Assembly (NCBI RefSeq): GCF_000149955.1
Contig: NC_030992.1
Coordinates: 1,676,309-1,740,308 of the forward strand
DNA: 64,000 nucleotides
DNA from: Fusarium oxysporum f. sp. lycopersici 4287
Lineage: Eukaryota > Ascomycota > Sordariomycetes > Hypocreales > Nectriaceae
Reading direction: 5' to 3'
Position 1 is the stretch's first letter. The number at the start of each line of letters is the position of its first letter. Shown here one piece after another: positions 11,711 to 23,846 of this stretch. The position numbers and the translations under genes are program-made. The notes under the pieces were generated by a model that worked only from the letters and a program-made list of their open reading frames with translations, was not told the origin of the DNA and made no database searches.

Positions 11711-11782
11711 TCCAACGCTGATGCCGTGGGAGGTGGTGATGGCTACGGCAACCAGAACACTGGTGGCAACGACGGGTGGTAA
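11711..11782 (+). other. In-frame coding-like tail after the TGA of the zinc-knuckle gene
   Basis: Twenty-three codons follow the TGA in the same frame, rich in Gly, Asn and Asp like the preceding tail and ending in GGNDGW before TAA. Their third positions and amino-acid composition resemble the upstream exon, not a UTR. This suggests a recent nonsense change, stop-codon readthrough or a base-call error. Confidence 0.5.
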
Positions 11783-14700
11783 ACACCATTTATGACATGA
11801 ACCTGTCCTGGAAGACAGTCCCTTCTGCGATTTTAATGCGTATAATCGTTGAACGGCATTTAACGGACGAAACGAGGTAGTAATAAAGGGGTGATGTGGG
11901 AAGCGATTTCGTCAGAGGTTGGCCGTTGGAAGTAATTAATCCATGCACCCACGAAAATGCTCAATTAGGCGTGCGGTCGCAATCGTTAACACTAGTTACC
12001 TTGACCACGCAGCGAATGTTTTCGTGACATGCTTGAAATGGTTAAGATGTTGTGAGATCAGGTATCTTCAGATCATATAGTTCCATTTAGGCATTGGGAT
12101 TGGGTCCATTGGGAGATATTCCCATATTTGGTAGCTGATTTATTTTCACATTTTCTCGAGTGCAACAAAGGATTTCAAGTTGTCGGTCTGTATCATGCTG
12201 CCGACGGGCTATAAGTCGGACATACTTTGTTGTGTTAGGTGTCCATTACTCGGATGAAATGAATCAGCCAAAGCTGCCATGGAGACTGGGAATAAACGTT
12301 TCTGATCGCGATATTGTGTCTACTCTGATGATACAACCTTGCTGCGATGTGTTCTCATAATCAGGTCGAAACTGTGTGGCAGCTCGTGCTTTGCGGGGTT
12401 GTTGGCAGCAATGATGTCTCATGGGCCCCCGATAATGGGAGACTGTCAGTGCATCCCTCCAGCTTCATGGATTCTTCGGAAACTTGCTGGCACCAGTGTC
12501 TATTTTCCAGTTGTTTAATGGTTACGTGGATGTTGATGACGAATGTGTTGTCTTGGGCTCGGCATGGGTATGAATACTGCTGTGGCAGGACCTGACGATG
12601 TTGTCATTTGGAGGACTCAGCGATTTGATGGTTACGGTTGAGTTGACTAATGGACAGCTGTTGTGAATTGTGGTAGGAAATAACACGAGAATAAAGACGT
12701 GGCGTCCCTCAGCCCTACCGCTGAAGATCTACTAGTGTTTCAAGAAGGACAGAGAACATGTCATAACCGTCTTGGGAATATGTTCTATACCTGTTACTAA
12801 ATATGCAGATCCAACTGCAGATACATTGTGACGACCCGTACGTACTAGTTAAAATGCAAATTAAATAATTAACTTTGTATCTGGTAGGCCAGTGTTGTAG
12901 TGAGCACTGTTCCCTGTGTTAATCGGCCTTTACACCTGTGTCCCTGAACTCTATGCTATATTGCAATCCACATAGTATGCAAGAGGATGTCTTTTGCATC
13001 TTACTTCCTCTGAAGATGCCTAGGAAAGCACAACCAAACGACGGGCGAGAAATTAAACCATTGAAGCCAATCAATGACATAGCAGCTATTTTGTCTCCTG
13101 CCTCATATGGTCGCAAATTCAGATTGGAATGCCATCATATAGGGTAACCAACCTCATAGTATACCTTAGGTACTATAGGTAGGTAGGTATCTAGTCCAAG
13201 GTCCAAGGTATTAGATCAAGCTAAGGTAGGCAATTAAAAAAAAACCCCGAGTCACCCTAGGGCGGCAGATCTATATCGAAGATTCCCGCTGCTGGGATCT
13301 ATCGTGACGGCCGCTATACGTCAGAATCACAGCAAAGTTACTATATATGGACGTATGTATGTCAAGCAACATACCTACGTATTGCAGAGCCAGTTGAGGC
13401 TTGGCAAATAGGAGACAACCTCCAACATTGAATGTAAGGCCCAATCTCGATAATATCTCAACAGCCCATCCGGATCTCGATTATCACCAAATTGTCGATC
13501 GCTTTGTGAGACGGAATACTCTAAGGGCGGTCAGTAGACTCAGTACCCTGACGGTCTGACGGGGCAGAGCGTGACGACGGAACATTTGTTCCATGGTCAT
13601 CTAGCTCGTAGTTGTAGAATTATTAGGGAAATAACAATTTGCGAAGCTATATTGACCTAAGACGAAAACCTTGAGAGTTAGCAAAACAGGAGATGCTGTT
13701 GTGTTACTGAAATGGTTGGTGCTTGGCTCGGCCGAGTCCACTTAAACGTCATATTAAGGACATGGGGCATCGAATTAGAGTTGTGGAAGCGGCTCTGCTG
13801 CTTACCCGAAGTTTCCAACCTCAACCTTTACCGGAATTTTGGTTGGAGCTACAGATCCATTTTGAGATACATGGATATCAATTACTGGCTCAAATTCAAG
13901 TTTCCGAAGTGACGGGGCTGTCTTGGCTATCTGCAATTCACATTTGAGTGAACTCATCCAGGCTGCGTTTGCGTCATGACTCAACACTTGCAGGTCTTTC
14001 CCTGGCCCTTGCATGGGCCGATGAATTGCATGGAAGGCATGAGGGTATTCCCATTGTATATGGATAAACCAAGTCTGTATGTTCGTTGCCTCCATAAGTA
14101 TCGCAGGCTACTAGAGAACGAGAAGCAAGTACACGCTGTTCTGATCCGGCGTTTCTCTGACCCCGGCAGGCGCATCGGCGCCAGTGCTAGCTTATGGAGG
14201 CGACTGGAGCTCTAGTGTTGGGGACTGTAGAAAAGCTTGGAAATGGACGTCGAGAAATGCAAGGTAGTACCCGGCCGCCAGGCTTCAACGAAACCCAGGT
14301 CCTAGAACAACAACCAATCTTGAACAGGATGGGAGGAAGTTCAAGTGAAACTGAACGGCAACGGAGGCTTACGATGCATTCCTTCATATGTTCAACATGT
14401 TGGTCTAACTGCGGGTGAGTAGGGAACAGACAAAAATATCTCCTGTTGTCAAATAAGACCGTGGAGAAGTCTATAGAAGTAAGTGAGTGCTTGTTGACGA
14501 AGCAGATGTCCAGTGCCTATTGTTTTGCCTTTAAAGATTTGTTGACTTTGATGCGTGTGTAAATTCAACTAACACTGATAGGAGCGAAGCCGTTGAGTAT
14601 CTGATAACTCCCATGTCTTAATTGTGAATGGCCAGAAGAGCTGACGTCATGGACAAGTCATATGGCGCCTGAATAACTGCAGTACGAGTTCCTGACACAG

Positions 14701-17255
14701 TGTTTTGTCCTCGAGCGTGTCTGACTTCAGGGTGACACAGTGCATCTTCCTTCCCCTCCGTACGCCAGGTCTAGCTCGATGGGATTTGTTATCACGCCTG
14801 CTCTTGTCTCGTTGAAGCCTATCACCAGCCAAGTGCTCACGTACCCCTCACAAAAATGCCGAAGGCACTTCATGCATCTCCCCGAAAACTCGAACGCCAT
14901 CAGAGTTTGACGTAATGCGAGAATACCACTGGACAAAGACGATTTCACAGGACAACGCACAGTCGTGCGCGAACACAATGCGATATTGCTTGTGAATGGC
15001 CAGAGTGGAGTGAGGACCCAACCCAGTCCAGGGGGTCATGCCATTAGCGTGCAGCCTTGATTTCTAAGGTGGACCGTCGCCTGGTGAAAGCTTCAGTGTG
15101 TCAATCTGAATGTCCAAGTTCCTTCTTGCGAAATCGCCCCTGGCAAAGAAAGGGGCTTCAGAGCGGATGAAAGTCAGTGGTCCCGTAAGCTGGGTGCTGC
15201 TTAAGATAGACAGACAAGGACATGAACAAGAGCCCGTCTGATCAGAAGAGGCTCGCAACAACCCGTCAACAGGTCCGCCAGGTCAAGACAGCCAGTCCTC
15301 TTCGCGAGTTAGGTGTGTGTTGTAGAGTTCAGGGGGTGTGTTGCAACCAACGTCGATCCCTCAACGACGCCTCCGACTTATAAATCCATGAAAGCCGTGA
15401 GGGGTTTTGAAGTACTCAAAAGGTAGAATGTGGCAGAAATGAGAGAGACTCGTGGGGTCAGTCCCAGCCAAGCTCAAAGAGTCTGATACAGAAACGTGAC
15501 TTTGGAACCTTGGTTTCCAGAATGAAGACCAGACAAGGGGCGGGAGCGTGCCCCCAGACTGGAACACAGATTTCCAAGAGCACGGAGCTTTTCAACCAGC
15601 AGCATGGGGCCTCAAGCTTGGCTCTTGGTATCCAATCTCAGTTTAAATCTAACAAATCTAAAATCTCAATCAAGATTGAGACAGTATTCGGGTTTAGTCA
15701 GGGAACTAAAAACAGATCCAGTCGCAAGATTTCCAAGATTGAGGGTGGTGAAGGAATTATTGCTGTTGTCAAGATGAGCTTGACGAGGCCACTCCTTGCG
15801 TCATCACAGAAGGATGCGCCAATTGGATTGAATGAGGTGGGAATGACGGTGATGCTCCGTTCCAAGTGTCCACTCACTTGCTTTACTGGCTCCTGCTGGA
15901 AATGGGGTGTGGAGACAGAGAAAATGCTAGCACGTCTTGCATTCGCACAGTGTTGGAAGCTGGTTATCTCATTTCATGATTTGGACCCATCCTTGGAAAA
16001 AGTATGTAATCAATTACGACTTCCACCATTGAGTCTATTTGAAAGATTGTTTCGCCGGCATTTCCAAGCCATGAGGAGTAACAAAGACGATTTACCTGTA
16101 GAATACCATTATAACTTATGGCTTAACCACATGACGCGGGGAGAGCTCAGCGAAATTGAGCTGTAATCACCGATTCGTGGGATGATGCCCGGCCATTACG
16201 ATCGATTTTCTTTTATTCTGGGATTTTTCTATGGCACTTCTGTTTACAGATTCAATGCTGCGTTTCTAATCAGTGAAACGTTGCCCCCCCCTGTCCCCCT
16301 TGCAACTCAACTAAAGTGATTCGCCCAAAACGCACTTGTCTGGTTGGTTCCCCGGACATTTTTGGAGGGGAGGATCGAACGATGCAATCAAATACAGTGC
16401 CTACAGTGTGGAAGCTAGGACGCCTAGGGTGTATCCAGTACCCAGGTGCGAGGCCAGGGCCTGTCGGTTTTGTCAGCCGGCCTAGTGTCCCCCTCACTCA
16501 AGTCCTTTCCCTTATTTTTTCGCCCCCCAGGCCTTCTTGAGTTGCTTTCAGGAGCCCAGCCGCCGCCGTCTTTTTTTTCTGCGCCTTCTTTTCCTCGCTG
16601 CCCACAACGTCATCTCTGACGTCTTTTCTCAATCTAATCCTTTCACAATCCTCGTCCATCGACGCAATCCCGCAAGCAAAGCAACGCCCGCTTTGTCGCT
16701 CCTCGAAGTACGGCGCAAATCTATCGTATCCTTTTTTTCTTGTGTGTGTTTTGCTTCGATAGGCGCGAGCCTCAACTCCACCACGAACGCCTTTCGCGCC
16801 TGTTTATCCTTATCCCCTTTCTTAACCAATCTTTCGCTTAGTACATCGTCTGTCTCTGTCCACAGAAGAGACACGCGCACGCCTCTTCACTCCCGCTTCT
16901 GTCTCGTTGACGTCGAGTGTCGAGTATAAGCAAATATCCCTTTCACATCCACGCTCGAGCTTTTAGGACACATTCCCTTGGTTGAAGAGGTTTCAGAGCG
17001 TATGCTGTGCGCTGTCTGCGCTATTGACTTGTCGAAAAGCGGCCATCGCCCCTGGTCCAACTCCTAAAACCGTGCCGTCCTATAGTAGAGTCTCAGACGG
17101 CTGCCGCGCTGCTATTCTGTTCTTCTTCGCCTCTGACCTCATTTAACTTTTTCGTCTTCCTCCATCTTTGCTGCTGCCACCCACCCCACACTTCCAATAC
17201 AGCCAGCACTGTTCAACCTTGCCGCCAGCCCCAGATATAATACATCATCGTCATC
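11783..17255. other. 5.5-kb gene-poor region upstream of ATF1
   Basis: No protein gene I can support lies here. A TAGGTA/CCAAGGT cluster lies at about 13158-13215. A 218-codon open frame (15510-16166) is listed separately. From about 16510 to the ATF1 start the plus strand is pyrimidine-rich, consistent with a long 5' leader; a 130-codon open frame at 16537-16929 within it is Ser/Leu/Arg-rich only because of the C/T bias. Whether the rest is promoter or non-coding RNA cannot be told from sequence. Confidence 0.5.
15510..16166 (+). CDS. Unrecognised 218-codon open reading frame
   Basis: A single uninterrupted frame of 218 codons begins MVSRMKTRQGAG and ends GELSEIEL. I recognise no domain. 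The second half (WGVETEKMLARLAFAQCWK, LFERLFRRHFQAM) could form amphipathic helices, while the first half is Ser/Lys-rich and of low complexity. Codon choice is not clearly coding, and no pyrimidine-rich leader or splice signals frame it. It may be a chance frame, a lineage-specific gene or part of a non-coding transcript upstream of ATF1. Confidence 0.2.
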   Translation: MVSRMKTRQGAGACPQTGTQISKSTELFNQQHGASSLALGIQSQFKSNKSKISIKIETVFGFSQGTKNRSSRKISKIEGGEGIIAVVKMSLTRPLLASSQKDAPIGLNEVGMTVMLRSKCPLTCFTGSCWKWGVETEKMLARLAFAQCWKLVISFHDLDPSLEKVCNQLRLPPLSLFERLFRRHFQAMRSNKDDLPVEYHYNLWLNHMTRGELSEIEL

Positions 17256-19130
17256 ATGGGGACTACAACTGAAGCCTCTGCTGGAGGTGAGTCGAAGTCC
17301 CCCAAGCAATCCAACAGCTCTCCTGCCCGGCCTGGTATGTTCTTGAATTTCCCCTCTTGTTTATCACATCGTCGACTTTACACCTACATGTCTTGTGCCT
17401 TACCCTATCCTGTTGCATGACGTATGCTTGTCATTGGCATCGAGCATCTCCCTCTATCCTCATCTCTGTCCACTTCCGTCATCGCTTTCATTCTCCGTCT
17501 CTTGTCCTCCGTCATCGTCAAACCAAGGCCCCTTCCTTTGATTGACTGTAACGCTTGCTTACATCTTGCCTTGTCGCAGAAACCACGACCGACACGAAGG
17601 CAGCCGATCCTCCCGTGAAATTAGAGGTTGCCAATGCCGAACAAGCCAAACCTCTTGCCCCTCCTCCTCGACCTGGTCAACAACAAGGCAACACCCCTGA
17701 CTACTTCGCGGTTCAGGCCGGCGGATCTCTCAGTCTGGAGCCCAATCCATTCGAGCAGTCCTTTGGGGGCGCTCCAGAGACACCAGGGGGAACAAAGTTA
17801 CCTTCAGTTGCTGCATTGACATCACCGTCCTCTCTTCTGCCTGGTAGCAACGCGACACCATTCAATTGGGGAGGAGGCTCTTTACGTACCGGCCCTTTGA
17901 GTCCGGCAATGCTTTCTGGTCCGGCTAATGATTATTTTGGCGATACACATCATCTTCGTGGCGGATTTCCTACTCCTAACGAATCCTCCTTGAGGACGGG
18001 TTTGACACCAGGTGGCAGTGGTTCTATGTTCCCTGCCCCCAGTCCTAACTCCCAAGCACTCTTCGCTCAGCTTGCTAGCGGCGGAGCAACACCGAGCACT
18101 CTCGATTTCCATCGCACTGCGATGAGTGCTGCGGCCAAACGTGATCAAAACGGCGCTGCTCCACGTCAAGCCCAGCAAACTTCCCAAGCACAGCAACCCC
18201 AACAGCCTTCTGTCACTTCCCAACCCCAAGAAATGCCCAACGGTGCTTCAACCAATAAGTCCGAAGCGAAGCCCGCATCTGGGCCCTTCGACCCTCACGA
18301 TAACGACGCTGCAAACGGCCTTTTTATGCTGGCCCAGGGTCGAAACGGAGCTCAAAACGCGAACCAATTCGCTGTGACGTCAGGTGCACCTGGTCACGCT
18401 CATCCTGCCCCTGTCGCGCCTCAGAATATGAATACTTCACCTCAAATGTCCAGTATTAACGGCGGCTCTATTGGCTCAGCTCGTGGCATGAGCGAAGGAA
18501 GCATGATGTCGGATGAGAGTGAACAGGCACGACCTAATACCCGCGGCCGGGGCAAAAAGAACCCCCCCGCAACGAACGGCCGTAGGAAGGCGGATGAGCC
18601 TCCCGCAAAGGCTCCTGCTAATAAGAAGTCCAAGGCCAACAATTCCATGCCTATGGATATGGATATGTCTGATGACGAATCCAAGATGAAGTATGAAGAT
18701 GGTGGTTCCAAGTCTAAGATGACTGACGAGGAGAAACGCAAGAACTTCCTTGAACGCAACCGGTATGTATTTGATAGTATCATTTATTATTCGTTGCCAC
18801 TAATTGTTCTACAGTGTCGCTGCTCTTAAATGCCGCCAGAGAAAGAAGCAATGGTTGGCCAACTTACAGACCAAGGTCGAAATGTTCAGTACTGAGAACG
18901 ACGCCTTGACGGCGCAGATAACACAACTCAGAGAAGAAGTCGTCAATTTGAAGACGCTTCTTCTTGCCCACAAGGACTGCCCAGTTACTCAGCAGCAGGG
19001 AATACACGGTGCTTTTTTGTCCCAGGTTGTTGAGCCTTTCAACCCTCAGATTAACCCTTATGGCATGGCAGCACCTATGCCAAACCAGCAAGTTATGGCA
19101 GGCCAGGGTGTCCAGCGGCGTTTCTCATAG
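17256..19130 (+). CDS. atf1: bZIP transcription factor Atf1/AtfA
   Basis: An ATF/CREB-type stress regulator acting downstream of the Hog1/Sty1 MAP kinase; it binds CRE-like DNA as a dimer in the nucleus. Exons are 17256-17334, 17580-18762 and 18815-19130 (1578 nt, 525 aa), with introns of 245 and 52 bp. The N-terminal 300 residues are Ser/Pro/Gly-rich with several SP/TP sites, as in the Atf1 activation and HRA regions. A basic linker (RGRGKKNPP...) leads to the bZIP domain at about residues 411-475: ERNRVAALKCRQRKKQWLAN, then a leucine zipper. The intron splits Arg421 inside the basic region. The C-terminus ends GQGVQRRFS. The frame stays open for 44 codons past the TAG (see findings). Confidence 0.94.
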
Positions 19131-20376
19131 AACGAGTTACAGCCCCAGTTAGGACAGTTTGTCAAGGTTGAGCAACTTAACCACGCTTCTCCATTGAACC
19201 ACATAATGCATGGACTTGACGACCCTTTCTTTCCTCAATCACGACACCATTCGACCTCACCGAGGTAATTATTTATTATATGCGTATACAAGGTTTAGGT
19301 TTATTCCACCGGAAGCCTATCGGCTCACAACTTCATTTCACATTTGAGCTGTACAACATTTGATCGGAGGCAACATAGCATCCAGACGGAGGCGATGTCT
19401 GAGACCAGGAGTTTGTCGAGCTTCACTTGGAGATCACTCGACGCTCTTGTTTTGCGCGAGGAGGCCGCTCTCTCTTGAGCGTTTCTTACTAGAGGCAGCG
19501 CCGTTACAACTTTTAACTTGTACGTAAAGTATTTCCCAGCAAGGTACACGGAACGCGCAGTTCAAAAAGGTGTTTGGCCAGGTTGACCTTTTTGCCAACT
19601 TGGGTGGAGGGCGTTTTGGGGAATTCGGCTCCTGGAGATCAAATTCTTTGGTGTTTTGGTTTTGTGATTTTATACGTAGCTGCAAGCAACACAAGCTACG
19701 ATTGAAATGAACGATAGTTGAACTATGAAACACGAAGAGTATATACTATGATGTCGTTTCACCGGTGATTTGATAGTATTTGCTTTACGCGTAGGTAGGA
19801 GCATCACTTAATTAGTTTCTAGAAGCTAATTGGGTTGTGGAGACTTTTATTGAAGATGCTTTTAGTGACGGCACGGTCATTTTTGACATGTTTATTCATC
19901 CAGATTTGGAACGTAGAGCCAGCTTGATAGTTCCTTGCCGTCGTACCAAGCTGTTCGAGTCGGCATTGACGTTATTTGAATTTGCTCCACTAGCTCATGG
20001 TGAACCTCTGTGTAAGAGGATTTCAAGGTGGGGTCTGGCAGCAGTCCAATTGGGTTTAGCGTTGAACAACCAAATCATCTCTCATGTAAACAAGGCGATG
20101 CGATTAAACAGTCACACCCACGTCGCGAACCACCCATCACCATCTATGAAGCCATAAACTGATCAAGCCGTCACGAATTGCATTGCGATAGCACCTGAGC
20201 CTTTTAAACAGCGTTTTTCAGCAGCCAGTACACGTGAATCGCGACGCGACGCGCCTCTTTGACCCTGCGCGATAGTTTCAGCACCTCCATCAGTGCCGCA
20301 CCGCACCGACAACTCCCCAGCATCACGACCCCAGAATATAAAAATCGCATCGTCGACGGTCCCGAATGCGCCACCC
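19131..20376. other. Intergenic region between ATF1 and DSN1
   Basis: This 1.25 kb holds the ATF1 3' UTR and the DSN1 promoter. Small open frames on both strands show no domain. The DSN1 frame is open upstream of the chosen start, back to an ATG at 20293. Confidence 0.5.
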
Positions 20377-20619
20377 ATGACGACTCTGGTGACGACTCGG
20401 CGGCCGCTTCAAGTAATTAGCATGAGCAACGAGCACGGGCGACGATTGAGCAAGCGTCTCGCTGGTAAGTCGATTGATGACGAAGGCGATGGCATCCATA
20501 AGAGACGACCAGCTGACCGCCAAAATGCAGCGGCGGCGACAGATTATGAGCATGACGATGATTTCGCATTTGTTCGAAAATCGAAACGACCTAAGACGGA
20601 TAAGTCAGATGAATCAAAA

Positions 20620-20650
<31 letters not shown>

Positions 20651-22127
20651 CAAAGGCGGAGCCGGTGAAGAAAAATGCCAAGGGACGACCTCCGAAACAA
20701 CGCGCTGCTAAGGTGCCGACAACAAATGGAACCATTGCGGAGGAGGCGCCTGCAGAGAACGAAATGAACGCTACGACGAAACCTGCGACAAGGAAGAGTA
20801 GTAGACGAAAAGCGAGTGTTGACGCGTCGGAAGGGCGACAAATTAATGTCCCTAAAAGACCATCGACTAGGAGGAGCACACGAAGGTCGGGGGATTCCCA
20901 GGATGAAGTCGTTCCTCAAGCAGCGGCAGCGTCAGCGTCAGCGTCAGCACCAGAACCCGATCCCGGGCCCCAACCAGAGGTAGTTCCTGAACCGGCACCA
21001 GCTCCCCGTGTCAATGGAGCATCCAAGAAACGGGGGACCCGTGCAAAGTCTACTCGACCGCCCCCGGACTGGGACAAGTCGCCGCAACGCGAACTGCATG
21101 CGCAGTCGGCCACGATCGCCCTGCCTATGAGCGACACACCCATTATTAACCGGAACAAAGAGATGCGAAAGAAAGGGGGCAATTCCAACAGGCGGAGCAG
21201 CCTTGGTAATCGTGGAAGAAGGGCGAGCTCTTTGATCGAGAGTGGACAAACAGCAATACCTCATCGAGAGGTCAACCCCGCGGATTTCTATAAACACATT
21301 GAAGCCGAAGGCTTGACAGAACCTCGACGTATGAAGCAATTGTTAACATGGTGTGGCGAGCGCGCGCTGTCAGGGAAGCCTCCTCATGGCACACCGAATT
21401 CTAACGCCATTCTCGGTGGTGAGTACCATTTTCAGATAATGCATGTCGTGCTTGACTACTGACTATAAATAGCTCGTGCCATTCAGGATCAACTATTGAA
21501 AGACTTTGCGGCCAGATCCGAATTCTCGGACTGGTTTAGTCGAGAGGACGATGCCCCTAAAGCTCCTGTTGTGCTGAAGCCCAATCCTAGAAACATGGAG
21601 TTGGACGAGAAATTGGCTCAGCTTGAAATCAACATTAAGAGGTATATCTGTTCGGGCAACTGACTGGACTCCAGACTAACCTCGTTCATAGATTACAAGA
21701 TGAGAAGAGAGCGTGGCAAGCAATACGAAAACCTCCGCCGGAACAACCACCTCTTTTCCCCCAAGATGAGATCGGACCTATTGTTCTACCCGATTTTGAT
21801 CTTTTAGACTCAGATGAAGGCAAAATCAGAGGCTTCCTTGCAGATGACAAAGCATCGTTCGATGCTGTTCGGTCACAGACAGAATCAAGATTACGCAGCA
21901 TCCAATCATCACTCGAGTTTCAGATTGACGAACTTGCCGATAATGTTCACAAGCTCGAGCAGCGGGTTGTGGTCGCGGGCAAAGAAGCGGACAAGGTTCT
22001 CAGTGTGAGCGCCCTTCGTCTTCGACAACGTGAGGAGCGAGAGAAGGCGAGTGCGGGAACAAGGAACATGCCGGTTATTGAAGTTCTGAGGAGTCTAGGG
22101 AACATTCTACCTGAAGGAGGCGGGTGA
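20377..22127 (+). CDS. DSN1: Kinetochore MIND-complex subunit Dsn1/Mis13
   Basis: Dsn1 joins Mtw1, Nnf1 and Nsl1 in the Mis12/MIND complex, which links inner-kinetochore proteins to Ndc80. Exons are 20377-21418, 21473-21641 and 21692-22127 (1647 nt, 548 aa), with introns of 54 and 50 bp. The N-terminal half is basic and disordered, with a PEPEPEPEPEPK run from a CAGAGC hexamer repeat (about 20622-20651) and RRSTRRSG-type basic patches. The C-terminal half is the conserved Dsn1 region: the IPHREVNPADFYKHIEAEGL helix, the MKQLLTWCGERAL block, then coiled coils from about residue 415. I took the ATG at 20377 (MTTLVTTRRPLQV); an in-frame ATG at 20293 would add 28 residues. Confidence 0.87.
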
Positions 22128-22738
22128 AGGTGCAAAATCTTGGATTTGGAACGAACGGGCTTGATACCCTCTGTTTTTATTCATGACCCCCTTTCCTTCA
22201 GCCTATGACATTGACGACGAGACGAGACAAGACAAGACAAGACAAGACAAGATTATGCGCCCCCTTCTTCTTCTTCTGAGCCCGCTTCTTCATTCCTGTT
22301 GCTTTCTTGTCATGGCCCTCAGGTAATTGTTGCGCCGTTTTTTTATTCTTGTTTGGTGGTTTCTTTCTTCCTTTTTGCATTTGTTCTGGGGCTGGGGTCA
22401 TGAGGCGATATCCCACGGAGTTTGCGAATCAGGTTGGAGGCATGAGGAGTCTGGAAGGGTTGGTTATACGTGTTTTATCAGTTGCCAGTATGCAGAGGAG
22501 ATTCCACACGTGCGTGGTTCAGCGGGTGGAAAATTCACTCGAATTCACACTCCATATTTCGTTCCCTAGGTGTATTCAGTGCTCCTCCAAGCGACATGGA
22601 GGTCCTATCTTGAGATTTAAAACTCTAGGCCCCATGGCCGTGATAATACATGATGCTAGACGTATAGTACAATGACTTTGCGTGATATTTATTGAATACA
22701 ATTCTCGACAACTTCTTCTTGAGCGTCCCATTTACATT
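22128..22738. other. Convergent 3' region between DSN1 and SDH assembly factor 2
   Basis: This 611 bp lies between two stop codons. It contains a GACAA/GACGA pentamer repeat (22214-22252) followed by a CTTCTT-rich stretch. Nothing else recognisable. Confidence 0.6.
22214..22252 (+). repeat. Pentanucleotide GACGA/GACAA tandem repeat
   Basis: Two GACGA units grade into about five GACAA units in the 3' flank of DSN1. This is a simple slippage repeat. Confidence 0.9.
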
Positions 22739-23447
22739 CTAGTTCTTGACCTCAGGGGGCTCAAGGGGAGGCATGAAACCCATACCACCACCCTCGCCAC
22801 CGTCAACACTCCGGCTTCTCACATGGGCCCTCAACTTCTCAAGGATCTCACTGTCCTTCCAGCGCGCAGGCACGGGCCTGTAGGCTGGCTTGAAATTGCC
22901 CACAGTCTGCGCCCATTCGCCCGAAGGAGGATGCCGGGTAATCTGATCGCTCTCAGGCTTTGCGTCGATGTCAGTGGTAGATGGTGACTGGGCGGACGAA
23001 GGGTTCGTCGTGGACAGTTGCTCCTTTTGCGTCGCCCAGTAGTAAATATCCCAGTCGTTCTCGTCGAGGAGTAAGTCATACTGGTCGAGAAGTTCGGGGG
23101 ACAACGTGGGGAGATGGGCGGCTGCGAAGGTGGAAAGAAGAAGATCAGACTCCAAGGTACCTCGTTTTCGCGACTGGTCTATTGAATGGAATCAGCAGTA
23201 GTCCTTTTGATCAACGAACGGTTGAAAACATACAGACGAGGCGAGCCCGCTTGGTAGCGTCATCCTCACCCACCCGGCGTAGAGGTTCGACTCTGAACTT
23301 GGCACCCTGAAGTTCGCCCACCTTGAGCTCCGAGGACGAGACATTGTCAGATCGCCGTGAGACTGTTGTGGTGAGTGGTCTAACGGGCATGGAGACAATG
23401 CGGCGTAGGGCGGCTGGGCGCATAGTGCGCGAAATGAGAGAGGTCAT
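22739..23447 (-). CDS. SDH5: Succinate dehydrogenase assembly factor 2, mitochondrial
   Basis: Needed for covalent attachment of FAD to the flavoprotein subunit of succinate dehydrogenase in the mitochondrial matrix. Exons on the minus strand are 23234-23447 and 22739-23178 (654 nt, 217 aa) with one 55-bp intron. A basic, Ser/Thr-rich presequence ([20 protein letters not shown]) precedes the core domain. The family signature [15 protein letters not shown] (Tyr72 to about residue 86) matches the YESRKRG motif of SDHAF2, and [15 protein letters not shown] is the second conserved block. The C-terminal tail ending [10 protein letters not shown] is typical of fungal members. An alternative start is the internal Met at residue 9. 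Confidence 0.93.
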
Positions 23448-23846
23448 AGTGGCCTTTTCCGAGAGAGTTTTGTCGGGCGATAGGAATGTAGCAGAGTGAT
23501 GTTGTCTTGTGAGGAAGTCGGCAAAAGACTACAAATCGAATCGGGAGAGTAGTGGCAAATAAGAAGCGCTTGTCGTTGACGTCGAGATTCTGAGACTTTC
23601 AAGAGCCGAGGCCGAATGATAATTTCCAACCCGGAGTGGGTGGGTCCGGGGGAGGCATCTCATGAACAGGGTTCGGTAGATGACTTACACCGGGAATACC
23701 TTCATGAAGAAATGATCAACAAGAATTTTCACAGCAAAAAGAATAACTTGGTACATGCACAGAGAGACGTAACTCTAATTTTATTCATAAACCATGCTAT
23801 CTTGCTTTCTTCTACAACGGAGAATCACCTGCCCTGGGCACAATGT
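23448..23846. other. Intergenic region between SDH5 and WRS1
   Basis: This 399 bp holds the SDH5 promoter and the WRS1 3' UTR. No other feature was seen. Confidence 0.6.

Noticed and set aside
16537..16929. 130-codon plus-strand frame before ATF1
   Set aside because: The region is a pyrimidine-rich leader; the Ser/Leu/Phe/Arg content follows from C/T bias. At most an upstream ORF.
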